Assembly: GCA_001770205.1 (NCBI GenBank)
Contig: MEQL01000039.1
Span: 322,787-386,786 of the forward strand
Source of the DNA: Bdellovibrionales bacterium RIFOXYD12_FULL_39_22
Lineage (GTDB): Bacteria > Bdellovibrionota > Bacteriovoracia > Bacteriovoracales > Bacteriovoracaceae
Direction: 5' to 3'
Length of the DNA stretch: 64,000 nt
Position 1 is the first letter of the stretch. Each line of letters opens with the position of its first letter. The notes below the pieces were generated by a model. The model was not told where the DNA came from, did no database searches, and saw only the letters and a list, made by a program, of their open reading frames with translations. Shown here in pieces: positions 34,570 through 43,088 of the stretch. The position numbers and the translations under genes are program-made.

Positions 34570-35988
34570 CTACTTGATAAAAATTGATGGAAAAATACCC
34601 AAAACAATAAGCGCGATTATCAAGGCCATTTGCATAATAGTGGAAGAGATGGTCACGCGGCCAATCTCTGTTTCATTACTAGAGGCCAATAGCAAATCCA
34701 TCTCCTGGGGATAAACATTAACTTCTGCAATAAATCGCAACAGCGCCACAACACCTAAAACAGATGAAATAATAAAAACAAAAGAAACCAGGAGATGGCC
34801 GTCGCTAATTAGGCCAGAAAATAATAATGCTCTGGAAACGATAACTCCGGAAAGAGGAGCCCCAGTTAAGATTAAAATCGCAAAAATAAATTTCCACTTA
34901 CCAAAATTACTAGCTACAAAATATCTTTTGACTCCACTAAATGTTATTTTTTCCTTTTGATCTTGTGCCCACAGTTCTAATATTACGCTAAACGCCAAAG
35001 ACAACGATAGCATCGTAATTACCAAATGATACATTAGACTACGAATATTTCCATGCTTGTCACTCAATAATATTACTGCCGCCAACAAACTGATTTGAGC
35101 GATCCCGTTGTATGATAAAGATTTTCGCAGTTCTCTTTGCGCAAGTGACATAATATTTCCATAAATGTTACTAGTTACAAATATAACTGCCATTGCCAAC
35201 AAGATAGAGGAATGGAAGGCCGGCGAACTCTTGGCCAGAATTGTCTGCATTGTAACAGTAAAAACGTATATGACTGGTGCTAAAAAAGTAAAAAAATAGG
35301 AAATAATTTGTCCTCGCGAAATACCTTGGTGAATGGCCAACACCCAAAAATTCAATGGGGCCAAGCCGATTTTAAAAATCATTGTTGTTAACAACAATAC
35401 AATGGAAATGCGATATGCCATTTCATTTCCAACAACAATGTTTTCTAGGCCCATCCTTCCGGTTGCCATATAGAAAATTCCTACTCCAATAAAAAAAATA
35501 GTCGAAACTATGGTGTTACTTAAACCTGATTTAATACTAATCTCAATGGCTTCTTTACGATTAGAAAATTGTGGGAGCACCGACATAATATATGAAAGTG
35601 CTTCAATAAAAACAAAAAAGGCAATTAAATTGCTTGTACCCAAAATAAAAATGGAAAAAATTAGCATAAAGCTTGATAGAATCGAACTACCTAGATCAAA
35701 ATATTTCTGAATTCCATTTATGACTACAGTAAGAATGTTCAGTAAACATAAAAGCATAGCAAAACGGACTTCAATCTTGGAAAGAGTCAAATATTTATAT
35801 AATACAATTTCTTTAGAAGAAAAAAATAAATTACCTAGAAGCATTGCCGTTGAAAAAATCAATAGCAGGCCAGAAGCTCTACGCCAGTTTTTACCACCAA
35901 AGGAAACTATTGCGGCAAAACAGGTGACAACAATAAATATCACTATTGTCGTATCGATTTTTAAAATATCATATGCATCAAATTTCAT
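34570..35988 (-). CDS. Complex-I-like antiporter subunit, NuoN type
   Basis: A 472-residue protein with about 14 membrane helices of the proton-translocating Nuo/Mrp family (PF00361). The two canonical charged residues are kept: the TM5 Glu (FVFIEALSY, Glu 129) and the TM7 Lys (IFKIGLAPLNFW, Lys 206). The consensus PFHxWxPDxYxGAP that normally follows is eroded to PLNFWVLAIHQGIS, and the TM12 Lys position reads Arg (VIVSRALLF). It is the last of the Nuo-like genes, 4 bases after the NuoM-like gene. Function in a proton or ion channel is likely, but the electron-transfer partner is missing from the locus. Confidence 0.85.
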   Translation of the reverse strand: MKFDAYDILKIDTTIVIFIVVTCFAAIVSFGGKNWRRASGLLLIFSTAMLLGNLFFSSKEIVLYKYLTLSKIEVRFAMLLCLLNILTVVINGIQKYFDLGSSILSSFMLIFSIFILGTSNLIAFFVFIEALSYIMSVLPQFSNRKEAIEISIKSGLSNTIVSTIFFIGVGIFYMATGRMGLENIVVGNEMAYRISIVLLLTTMIFKIGLAPLNFWVLAIHQGISRGQIISYFFTFLAPVIYVFTVTMQTILAKSSPAFHSSILLAMAVIFVTSNIYGNIMSLAQRELRKSLSYNGIAQISLLAAVILLSDKHGNIRSLMYHLVITMLSLSLAFSVILELWAQDQKEKITFSGVKRYFVASNFGKWKFIFAILILTGAPLSGVIVSRALLFSGLISDGHLLVSFVFIISSVLGVVALLRFIAEVNVYPQEMDLLLASSNETEIGRVTISSTIMQMALIIALIVLGIFPSIFIK

Positions 35989-35992
35989 AAAC

Positions 35993-37399
35993 TCACATCA
36001 CCAGATCTGCGCGAAAAAACGCAATTATATTTTCCGGCAATATCCCCATAAAAAAAATAATGGCCAACAATAAAATAAGCGGCATAAGCTTTCTCCATTG
36101 CAAATGTGCGGGAGCAGGCCACGCTACTTTTGCAGAAGTGAGTGTTGCGACAGCCCCCTTTATGAATATGTAATGGCCGTAAAGTAAAAGTAAAAGCGAG
36201 GCCAAAAGAAAAGCTAGGCCATTTTCTAGCATTGTTGATAGAAAAAAATATTCACTCCCAACAACTGCTGAAAATGGAAACATGATCATAAAAACATATA
36301 AAGCAATAACCAATCCTGCGGGAAAAAAGAAAAACTCTGAAGCGCGATGATATGTTAGTGCACCAAAAAAAGTATTTAACATAGAAATAATAAATAGAAT
36401 ATAAAAGGCCCCTTCATGTGCCCTGTTTGAGGGCGAAAGAATCATCAGGACAATAACAATTCTCGCAAGACGTAAAAAGAAATTGCCAGTGTTACTCTTA
36501 TAATCACTGGTCAGCAGACCTATCGCTGAAGAAAGGATAATTCCGCCTATTATCCATGGCATATAGGCTGTCATCCCCGCATAAAAATAGGTAAAGAAAT
36601 ATTTATATAATCCAAATATAAAAAGCGTGTCATATATAACCACCAGAGAAATATTTAATAGAGAGCTAATTTTTTTATCTGTCTTATTACTCCAATGCTT
36701 CAGTGGAAAAATTCCCATTTTCATCAAATATGCCAATAAAAGCATTGCTCCAACCAAAAGACGTTCTTTTGCGAATTGCTCATCTCCTAGAAATCGTCTG
36801 ACCATTTCATCACTTAATTCAATCACTCCGAAACTAATTTTACCCACAACTAATAATATAACCATTGAGGCCAAAACCAATGCTGATGATATGGATGCAT
36901 ACACCAAAATTTCTTTTACACTTTCCTTATTTCCTAACGTGGATATTAAAAGAAGATATGTGTAAACAACTAATTCTGAAACTAGATAATATTGAAAAAT
37001 ATTTGTACTGCTCAGTGCCAAGGTACTTAGTCCCAAAATAACCATCTGCATAAACATAATCGATCTGCTGTCATATATTTCCTCTCTATGCCAGGTGAGC
37101 AATAATATAATAGTGACAAAATAATTTAGCAGCACAATTAACGAAGATAATTTTGTAATTCCAAAAACAAACAAATAGTGGCCAGCAACCACCGCAGTAT
37201 CAACTGACGTAGTAGAGAAATCAGAAGGCCATCCCTCGTTATACCAAAGAAGACGCACAAGATAGGCAAAAACAGAGAACATACCTAAAAAGCTATAAAC
37301 CCTTACCAGTTTTTTATCTTTAATCTCTAGTAAATATCCTGCCGCCCATAGCATAGGGAGAAAAAGTATTATGGTTTGGCCCCAATAAAAATCCAACAT
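35993..37399 (-). CDS. Complex-I-like antiporter subunit, NuoM type
   Basis: A 468-residue polytopic protein. The TM5 Glu (LVSELVVYTYLL, Glu 142) and TM7 Lys (LMKMGIFPLKHW, Lys 227) are retained, while the consensus HTWLPDAH is replaced by KHWSNKTD. The loop before the TM12-equivalent (PFSAVVGSEYFFL) corresponds to the PGxxxFxGEF motif with changes. It is immediately adjacent to the NuoL-like gene upstream and the NuoN-like gene downstream, the standard nuo order. The assignment to M rather than N rests on position and motif spacing. Confidence 0.8.
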   Translation of the reverse strand: MLDFYWGQTIILFLPMLWAAGYLLEIKDKKLVRVYSFLGMFSVFAYLVRLLWYNEGWPSDFSTTSVDTAVVAGHYLFVFGITKLSSLIVLLNYFVTIILLLTWHREEIYDSRSIMFMQMVILGLSTLALSSTNIFQYYLVSELVVYTYLLLISTLGNKESVKEILVYASISSALVLASMVILLVVGKISFGVIELSDEMVRRFLGDEQFAKERLLVGAMLLLAYLMKMGIFPLKHWSNKTDKKISSLLNISLVVIYDTLFIFGLYKYFFTYFYAGMTAYMPWIIGGIILSSAIGLLTSDYKSNTGNFFLRLARIVIVLMILSPSNRAHEGAFYILFIISMLNTFFGALTYHRASEFFFFPAGLVIALYVFMIMFPFSAVVGSEYFFLSTMLENGLAFLLASLLLLLYGHYIFIKGAVATLTSAKVAWPAPAHLQWRKLMPLILLLAIIFFMGILPENIIAFFRADLVM

Positions 37400-39220
37400 C
37401 TACCTTCCTCCCAAAAGCGCGACAAGTAATAATACCAAAATGATCATTAAAACCAACGTAATGTTTTGTAGTAGATCACTCCGTCGACGTGACAGCAAAA
37501 ATATCCGCAGCATTCTCCAACCATCTGCCAGTAGGACTTGCGGCATTTCCAGCATTTTCTTTAACAAGACGAGGGGCCACACACAAAACTCAATTGCCGC
37601 CTTCGTGCTATAGGAAGTAAAAAGGCCAAGTTCATTACTCCGTCTCATTTTAAAGCTATGTGACAAAAGTAATTGTTCGAATTTTATCGCAATAGAAGAT
37701 CCTTCCTTTAGTTTCTTATGGTATAAAAAGGCAGCAAACGCGGCCAGAAGGGCCACCAAAGAGATGCTGGTTATTGGGATTAATGTTCTCGTGGCAGAAC
37801 TTTCCTCTTGGTTTATGATAAGAAAGTTTGCAACGACACTGTTTTCAGATAGAGAATGATACGTTATAAAAATTTGTGCAATAGACAAAACAAAGTATAG
37901 TGCGGTTAATATCTGTTCTTCTAGCGAAAATGGCCAATTTGTAGATTTAAGTTGCGGATTAAAAGATCGGCCAATCAACAACTCTCCCAAAAATCGCCCC
38001 ACGATAGCAAATGAAAAGATAAACCAGGAAAATCCAAGTATGATAATGTTACCTTGGCCCAGGCCATCATTTTTTAAAATGGCAGTTATCAATGTTGATA
38101 ATTCATGTGAAAATGTAAACGGGAAAATTCCAATAATTGTTGCAATCACATAAAAGACAAGGAATGTTTTAATATCCAACTTTGCCAACAATCGATTGTT
38201 ACTAGCGTAATGAGTATAGGCCAAAAACATCGTAATCAAAAGGCCCGATGCAAATATCTGCGGAGAAAGAGTTGGCAAAACATTAATTGCGGCAACGAAT
38301 GCAAGTAATGAAAAAACACCGGCAATGCGAACAAATACTGCAAAATAACTACTTAACAGAGAAAGACTAATAACACCTAGTAAGAGGTAGCATCCCAAAA
38401 TCATTGTAATTAACGGAGAATGGTTTTGAAACAAGTCAAAAAGGGGAGATAGTCTATAAAATATAATGGCCAAGGGAAAAGAAACAAAACTAATCTCTTG
38501 ATACAACGACATGAGCGGATGATCACCCAACTCCTCTCGATCAGGATAAAACAGTTGATTGCGTAGGCGCAAAATAATTACCATAAACAGAAAAAAATAT
38601 GCCATGGCCAACTTTTTAGAAACAATTGTTTCCGCACTGACTAGGTCATTAAGTTGATAAAAGCTCTCTATCTGAAATTCTGATTGAATCAAAATCCACA
38701 TAGCGGCAACAGCGAGATATTGACTCGTTCTAAGCACAATGTTGCCAACTGTAATTTCTGCAAAAGAAGCCTCAAAGAGGGCCATTAGATCTAAAGCAAT
38801 TAGTGACATCATTAATGTGATACCATTTCCTGACATGGCAACAAACGCCAATATCGTCATCTGTAAAATTAAAGTCATGCCAAATTTTGAACTATTTGTT
38901 GGCCTTGTTGCCTGATATATTTTTATTAAAAGAAAAATAGATAACTGTGCTCCCAATGTAAAAATAGTAAAGCGATCAACTTGAAACATTATGGAACTTG
39001 CTCCAACTCCGATAATCAAATATTTCCACCAAACAATAACTGTCCCAATGGCCGCTTCCGCAATGCTTTTGTTCATTATGAGAAGCAGCACACCCCACAA
39101 AAACCCCGCAATTATTGAAACATATTTAGTGTAGCGTCCATCAAAGAACAGCTTGTCATACAAGCAGAAAAAAACTGCTGAAAACGAAATACCGAAAAAT
39201 AAAAAGAGTAGCACTCCCAC
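37400..39220 (-). CDS. Complex-I-like antiporter subunit, NuoL type
   Basis: A 606-residue polytopic protein, the longest of the set as expected for NuoL, with extra C-terminal helices. The conserved TM5 Glu is Asp here (IALDLMALF, Asp 144), the TM7 GKSAQ Lys is replaced around LRLRNQL by Arg, and the SKExIL Lys of TM12 reads SHELST. The segment YPDREELGDHPLMSLYQE takes the place of [20 protein letters not shown], while IFYRLSPLFDLF is recognisable. It shares one base with the NuoK-like gene. So it is a diverged subunit whose ion path, if any, is changed. Confidence 0.78.
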   Translation of the reverse strand: MGVLLFLFFGISFSAVFFCLYDKLFFDGRYTKYVSIIAGFLWGVLLLIMNKSIAEAAIGTVIVWWKYLIIGVGASSIMFQVDRFTIFTLGAQLSIFLLIKIYQATRPTNSSKFGMTLILQMTILAFVAMSGNGITLMMSLIALDLMALFEASFAEITVGNIVLRTSQYLAVAAMWILIQSEFQIESFYQLNDLVSAETIVSKKLAMAYFFLFMVIILRLRNQLFYPDREELGDHPLMSLYQEISFVSFPLAIIFYRLSPLFDLFQNHSPLITMILGCYLLLGVISLSLLSSYFAVFVRIAGVFSLLAFVAAINVLPTLSPQIFASGLLITMFLAYTHYASNNRLLAKLDIKTFLVFYVIATIIGIFPFTFSHELSTLITAILKNDGLGQGNIIILGFSWFIFSFAIVGRFLGELLIGRSFNPQLKSTNWPFSLEEQILTALYFVLSIAQIFITYHSLSENSVVANFLIINQEESSATRTLIPITSISLVALLAAFAAFLYHKKLKEGSSIAIKFEQLLLSHSFKMRRSNELGLFTSYSTKAAIEFCVWPLVLLKKMLEMPQVLLADGWRMLRIFLLSRRRSDLLQNITLVLMIILVLLLVALLGGR

Positions 39221-39510
39221 TATTCATCCCTTTCAAAAATATCTGTCTTTAACGACTTCTTTTCTTCATGTAAAAAAACAAACTGGCCCAACAGTAAAAT
39301 TAACATCAAAATAATAGGAACCATCGAATAGAGGCCAAAAACTACGCCTTCCGGGCCATGATTAGCAATAGAAAGAAAATACATTAAGAAAAATGAACCG
39401 TTCCAAAAAAATAAAATAGCAAGCAGTTGATCTACTGCTCCTCTTCTCATGGCCATCCGGATAATGCCAGAACAGATTATTAGTACGGTGATTAGCAAAT
39501 ATAAGTTCAC
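39220..39510 (-). CDS. Complex-I-like subunit, NuoK type
   Basis: 96 residues with three membrane helices, the size and topology of NuoK. The opening GIIRMAMRRGAVDQLLAI follows the NuoK pattern (G-x-x-x-RRN-x-x-x-x-LM). Both membrane-buried glutamates that are essential in NuoK (E. coli Glu 36 and Glu 72) are absent: the first lies in LLAILFFWNGSF and the second in YSMVPIILML. It overlaps the NuoJ-like gene by four bases. The assignment depends on size, topology and gene order. Confidence 0.72.
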   Translation of the reverse strand: MNLYLLITVLIICSGIIRMAMRRGAVDQLLAILFFWNGSFFLMYFLSIANHGPEGVVFGLYSMVPIILMLILLLGQFVFLHEEKKSLKTDIFERDE

Positions 39511-40019
39511 ACCGACTCATCCTTCTGTTTTTTTATTAATCCTAGCGTAAAAACAGTTATAAAAATTAATATAAAAATCGCAAAATATATCATACGGTGT
39601 TCCACAAAAATTGGATTTAAAACTTCAATAGAAGTTCCTACTACCTCTTGGCCAACTATTTTTTTTCCATCTTCAAAGAAAACAGCGTTTTCCTTTAGAA
39701 AAATTATAACTATCCCCAAAAGGGAAGAAAAAACAATTAAGAAAATTACAAACAGTGAGCGCTGGCACTCATCCATAAAATTTTTTCTAATTGGATCGGA
39801 GACCTTGTTTTGCACCAAAATAGCAAGAAGTGCTACAATTGTTGTTGCCACGGGAACAAAAATAACGGGGGTCGACCAAAAAACTTCCCCTACAACGAAA
39901 GTAAGCGTCATTGAGGTGAAAATCAAAGCACTAGCAGATACAACAATATTTTTGCTCCATAAAAATATCATCCCCGAAAGGAGCATAACTACGGCCACTA
40001 ATATTTCCCAGATTACCAC
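39507..40019 (-). CDS. Complex-I-like subunit, NuoJ type
   Basis: 170 residues with about five membrane helices. The stretch VGEVFWSTPVIFVPVATTIV lines up with the NuoJ core GAEFLAIxQVxVYVGAIxVL, with VYVGA changed to VPVAT, and LVQNK corresponds to the family's MLLN. It overlaps the NuoH-like gene by 7 bases upstream and the NuoK-like gene by 4 downstream. Sequence is diverged but position and topology fit. Confidence 0.72.
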   Translation of the reverse strand: MVIWEILVAVVMLLSGMIFLWSKNIVVSASALIFTSMTLTFVVGEVFWSTPVIFVPVATTIVALLAILVQNKVSDPIRKNFMDECQRSLFVIFLIVFSSLLGIVIIFLKENAVFFEDGKKIVGQEVVGTSIEVLNPIFVEHRMIYFAIFILIFITVFTLGLIKKQKDESV

Positions 40020-41083
40020 TTAAAATACCCCTGTTTTATAAAAATGACGGTAGTAATTAGATTTAACAAACCAATAATAAAAAACCTATTCCAAGAAATA
40101 CTCATTAGAAAAAAGTTTGAATGTTTGGGTATAATTACCTTGGCAAAATTTATAATAAATAAAACTGCCGAAGTTTTTAACAAAAAGATAGAAACTTGAA
40201 TAATCGGGATATAGTGCTGTGAAGAAACAATGCCAATTTTATCCAAGTGGCCAGTGTAAAAAATTGGGCCATATCCTCCAAGAAAAATAGCTGTTATCAG
40301 CATGGCCCCAATAACTATATGTACGTTATTAAAAAAACGTAAAACAAGAATAAAAAAAAGATCTCGGCCCTTATCTATACCACCGATCCATTCCTTCTCC
40401 AGCTCTATCACACTATATGCGCTAGAATGATCCTTTGATAATACGACAAAAATCACTGATAAAAAGGCAATTGGTTGTATCAAACAGCCGATGGCCGGCA
40501 ATCCACCAATTGTATACTCATTTTGCAGTTGTATGATTTTGTGAAGATCAAAGGTGCCAAAGGCCAAAAAAACAGAAAGCAACGACACCAACAGTGGTAA
40601 CTCCGTCGTCAGTAGCTGTTTATATATGCGATATGATGAAAGCTTTGCTACATTATCTCGCTGGCCAATAGACAAAACAAGATAATATAGGGGATGCATG
40701 GCCATAAGTACTATGAAGAGAAGAAGGCCATCTTTCGAATATAGAACTTCTCCATAATTTAGTTGGCCCCAAAAAGAGAAAGGGGCCATGACTGGTAAAA
40801 CAACAACAGGAGCAATGATAACCACCGTTAGAAAATACAGCAAAAAAAGGTCATTAAAAAAATTATCTGCCGTCGATTTATTAAACATTTTTAAAATATT
40901 TCGTATTCCCGTATTAATTATTTTTCCAGCATTAAACCTATCTGTACGCAAGTTTGTAAGCTTACCAACAACCAACTCCCCCCAAAAAGCATTAAATGCA
41001 ACCAGTCCGGCCAGCAGTACAAGCAAAAATACAATTTTAAAGAATATAATCATTTCGAACATTAAACGCTCACTAATGGTCAT
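40013..41083 (-). CDS. Complex-I-like subunit, NuoH type
   Basis: 356 residues with about eight membrane helices. NuoH normally forms the quinone tunnel. The membrane Glu equivalent to E. coli Glu 157 is kept (TTELPLLVSLL, Glu 161), and IQPIAFL...VIELEKEW recalls the acidic loop, but the RxGPNxxG motif is changed to LRTDRFNAG and the PFDxPEAExEL and EYSGxxF motifs are largely lost. A functional quinone site is therefore doubtful. The ATG at 41083 is chosen because earlier codons lie inside the NuoA-like gene; the frame can be read back to 41173. The overlap with NuoA-like is 11 bases. Confidence 0.75.
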   Translation of the reverse strand: MTISERLMFEMIIFFKIVFLLVLLAGLVAFNAFWGELVVGKLTNLRTDRFNAGKIINTGIRNILKMFNKSTADNFFNDLFLLYFLTVVIIAPVVVLPVMAPFSFWGQLNYGEVLYSKDGLLLFIVLMAMHPLYYLVLSIGQRDNVAKLSSYRIYKQLLTTELPLLVSLLSVFLAFGTFDLHKIIQLQNEYTIGGLPAIGCLIQPIAFLSVIFVVLSKDHSSAYSVIELEKEWIGGIDKGRDLFFILVLRFFNNVHIVIGAMLITAIFLGGYGPIFYTGHLDKIGIVSSQHYIPIIQVSIFLLKTSAVLFIINFAKVIIPKHSNFFLMSISWNRFFIIGLLNLITTVIFIKQGYFKW

Positions 41084-41441
41084 TAAAAATTTTAAATCTT
41101 TGGAAAAAGCGCACACCGCCCAGTAAAAGATACGCCAAAAATAAAATACCAACAGAAAAAAGAACGATCTCAAATCCCGCCCCGTCTTTTTTGTTTAAGA
41201 AAAAAACCAAAGATGGGATTAAAAAAAGTAACGCAATAATAAAAACCGCTAAAATGACAAATTCAATTTCTCTACCTATAGAGTAGTTATTGGACAAAGA
41301 ACGCATCTTACTCTGCATTATCTCCTGGCCACTTGTTCTTGAAAAATTTTTGACATGACTACTGTTAACAAAACGCAACAACCCATAAATGGCCAAATCC
41401 AAAAAAAATAGGAAAATTAAAAAAGTAACTAATGACGACAA
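41073..41441 (-). CDS. Complex-I-like subunit, NuoA type
   Basis: 122 residues with three membrane helices in the NuoA layout: one N-terminal helix, a polar loop of about 40 residues, then two helices. The third helix begins GFEIVLF, keeping the Gly-Phe and Glu of NuoA. The IFDVE signature of helix two is absent (FIIALLFLIPS). Position directly before the NuoH-like gene fits an operon in which B-G have been lost. The assignment is by topology and position and is less sure than the larger subunits. Confidence 0.6.
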   Translation of the reverse strand: MSSLVTFLIFLFFLDLAIYGLLRFVNSSHVKNFSRTSGQEIMQSKMRSLSNNYSIGREIEFVILAVFIIALLFLIPSLVFFLNKKDGAGFEIVLFSVGILFLAYLLLGGVRFFQRFKIFNDH

Positions 41442-41464
41442 CGCCCGACTCCCTTCGTTTGCGA

Positions 41465-42844
41465 TTAAATTCCTAAAAAGTGCACATCCATTAAATCATG
41501 GTTTATTGAAATTGCTAAGACAAAACCGATGAAAAAATAGATGGCCATGATTATATTTTGCATCCTGCTTGCGGTTATGGCCGAATCTTCTTTTTCGCTT
41601 ATTAAAAGTGAGGAAATTAGTTCACTATCCCCCTTAATAATATCTCGTAAGAATTGTCGCTTACTTATTATAAAAATAATTAATGCAAAAAAAACAATTC
41701 CCCGTTGCCAAGAAAAAACCAGGGCACCTCTTTGACGAAATTGGATTAACAATATTTCAAAAAAAACCAGTATCGCAAGATAAGACACCATCATCCCAAC
41801 CACTTCATACCGGAAACGCTTAAACATGCCAACTAGTCGCTCGCGATGATCATTGTTAAACACAGAAACGACTCTGAGCTGAATTGCCTTGGCCGTCACT
41901 GCCACCAGAGCAACTCCTAGGGAAGAAATGGCCAAATACTTCCCTTGAGAAATAAAATTAATTATCAACAAACCACCAACCAAAAACATGTTGTCAAAAT
42001 TGCCAAGACGAACCAATGATCGCTCCCAAAGCGACAATACACCACCCATTACAATCGAAATAATTAACAAGTTAACTATGGAAAGTTCTATTCCCATGTA
42101 CGGTAGGGCCAAATCTAATGTTTTAAAGTTCAACAAAATTCTTAAATAAAAAGTAAAAATAGAAATTTTTATAAGAATATCCTCAAATGGCCATTTCTTA
42201 GAATCATTATTTGTATTTTCCATATTAATAAACGGAAAAATATAGATATGACGGCCAAACAGTAATACCAGGGCCAGCATTGTTGGTTTTATGAAAGAAA
42301 AACTATTCTCCTTTGCCTGAATTACCTGCGTCAAATTGCCACCATCCAATAAAAAGATAAGGGTAATGCTGGCCATCATGGTTAAAAAAATTTTAATTTT
42401 TTCCCCGCGGTGCCATGAAAAAAATTTATCTTCAAATGAAAATAGTGAATCCAAAAGAAAAAACAACTCCAAAAAAACGATCATCCAAAGATTGTTGGCC
42501 GATATTGTAAAAAACGAAATTAACAAAAAAATTTGTTTTCTTGCCGTCCACTTTTCTATTTGTGCAACAGAAAATATAGCAAAAAAAATGATCAGCAAAA
42601 ATTTCATAGCATGGCCGACGCGATCTATGACAAAAAATGATTCAGATAGCGAAATGGCCGGATAGTTAAGTAATAGTCGCTGGCCTAAAACAAGTGCAAT
42701 TATGGCAATTGCAAAGTAATTGATAAAAGCTGCTATCTTGCTTCCTTTGTTTTTCCTGGTGAAAAAAAAAGTAAGTAAAATAGAGGACAACAGAACAATT
42801 TCTGGTAACAAATTATCGAGAATAAAAAACGTCTGCATCAGCAT
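41465..42844 (-). CDS. Extra antiporter-like subunit (NuoN-related)
   Basis: A 459-residue polytopic protein that begins like NuoN (DNLLPEIVLLSSILL). The TM5 Glu is present (IVFLELFFLLDSLF). The TM7 Lys position appears to be Arg or His (LLFGRHIYIFPFI), and the region after it is unlike any canonical member. It is the first large gene of the operon, 23 bases before the NuoA-like gene, a place where standard nuo operons have no antiporter subunit. It gives the locus four antiporter-type subunits instead of three. Confidence 0.7.
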   Translation of the reverse strand: MLMQTFFILDNLLPEIVLLSSILLTFFFTRKNKGSKIAAFINYFAIAIIALVLGQRLLLNYPAISLSESFFVIDRVGHAMKFLLIIFFAIFSVAQIEKWTARKQIFLLISFFTISANNLWMIVFLELFFLLDSLFSFEDKFFSWHRGEKIKIFLTMMASITLIFLLDGGNLTQVIQAKENSFSFIKPTMLALVLLFGRHIYIFPFINMENTNNDSKKWPFEDILIKISIFTFYLRILLNFKTLDLALPYMGIELSIVNLLIISIVMGGVLSLWERSLVRLGNFDNMFLVGGLLIINFISQGKYLAISSLGVALVAVTAKAIQLRVVSVFNNDHRERLVGMFKRFRYEVVGMMVSYLAILVFFEILLIQFRQRGALVFSWQRGIVFFALIIFIISKRQFLRDIIKGDSELISSLLISEKEDSAITASRMQNIIMAIYFFIGFVLAISINHDLMDVHFLGI

Positions 42845-42993
42845 AATGTATATATTATTAATGCCGCTACGGCCAAAGAGGGTAGTAATGATTCTTTTCC
42901 GTCACCTGAAGAAGTTGCAATTCTTCCGAACAGATTAAGAAGCAAAAAAGGGGCAATAAATATTCTCTCCAGCGGCAATAGATACTTTTTCAT
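42838..42993 (-). CDS. 51-residue membrane peptide, first ORF of the complex-I-like operon
   Basis: Starts MKKYLLPLERIFIAPFLLLN and ends ALIIYTLC. Two hydrophobic stretches (about 11-21 and 36-50) could be one or two short helices. Its TGA overlaps the start of the next gene (ATGCTGATG), the arrangement of translationally coupled genes. The Shine-Dalgarno is weak (GAAAGA). It is too short for confident family assignment but well placed to be a small subunit or leader peptide. Confidence 0.5.
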   Translation of the reverse strand: MKKYLLPLERIFIAPFLLLNLFGRIATSSGDGKESLLPSLAVAALIIYTLC

Positions 42994-43088
42994 ATTATCT
43001 TTCGTTTAATCTTGTATTTAGAATAACCTAGGCCTATCGTTATGGAAATATATATTGCGCTTTGTTTTTTTCTCGAGGATTACCATAT

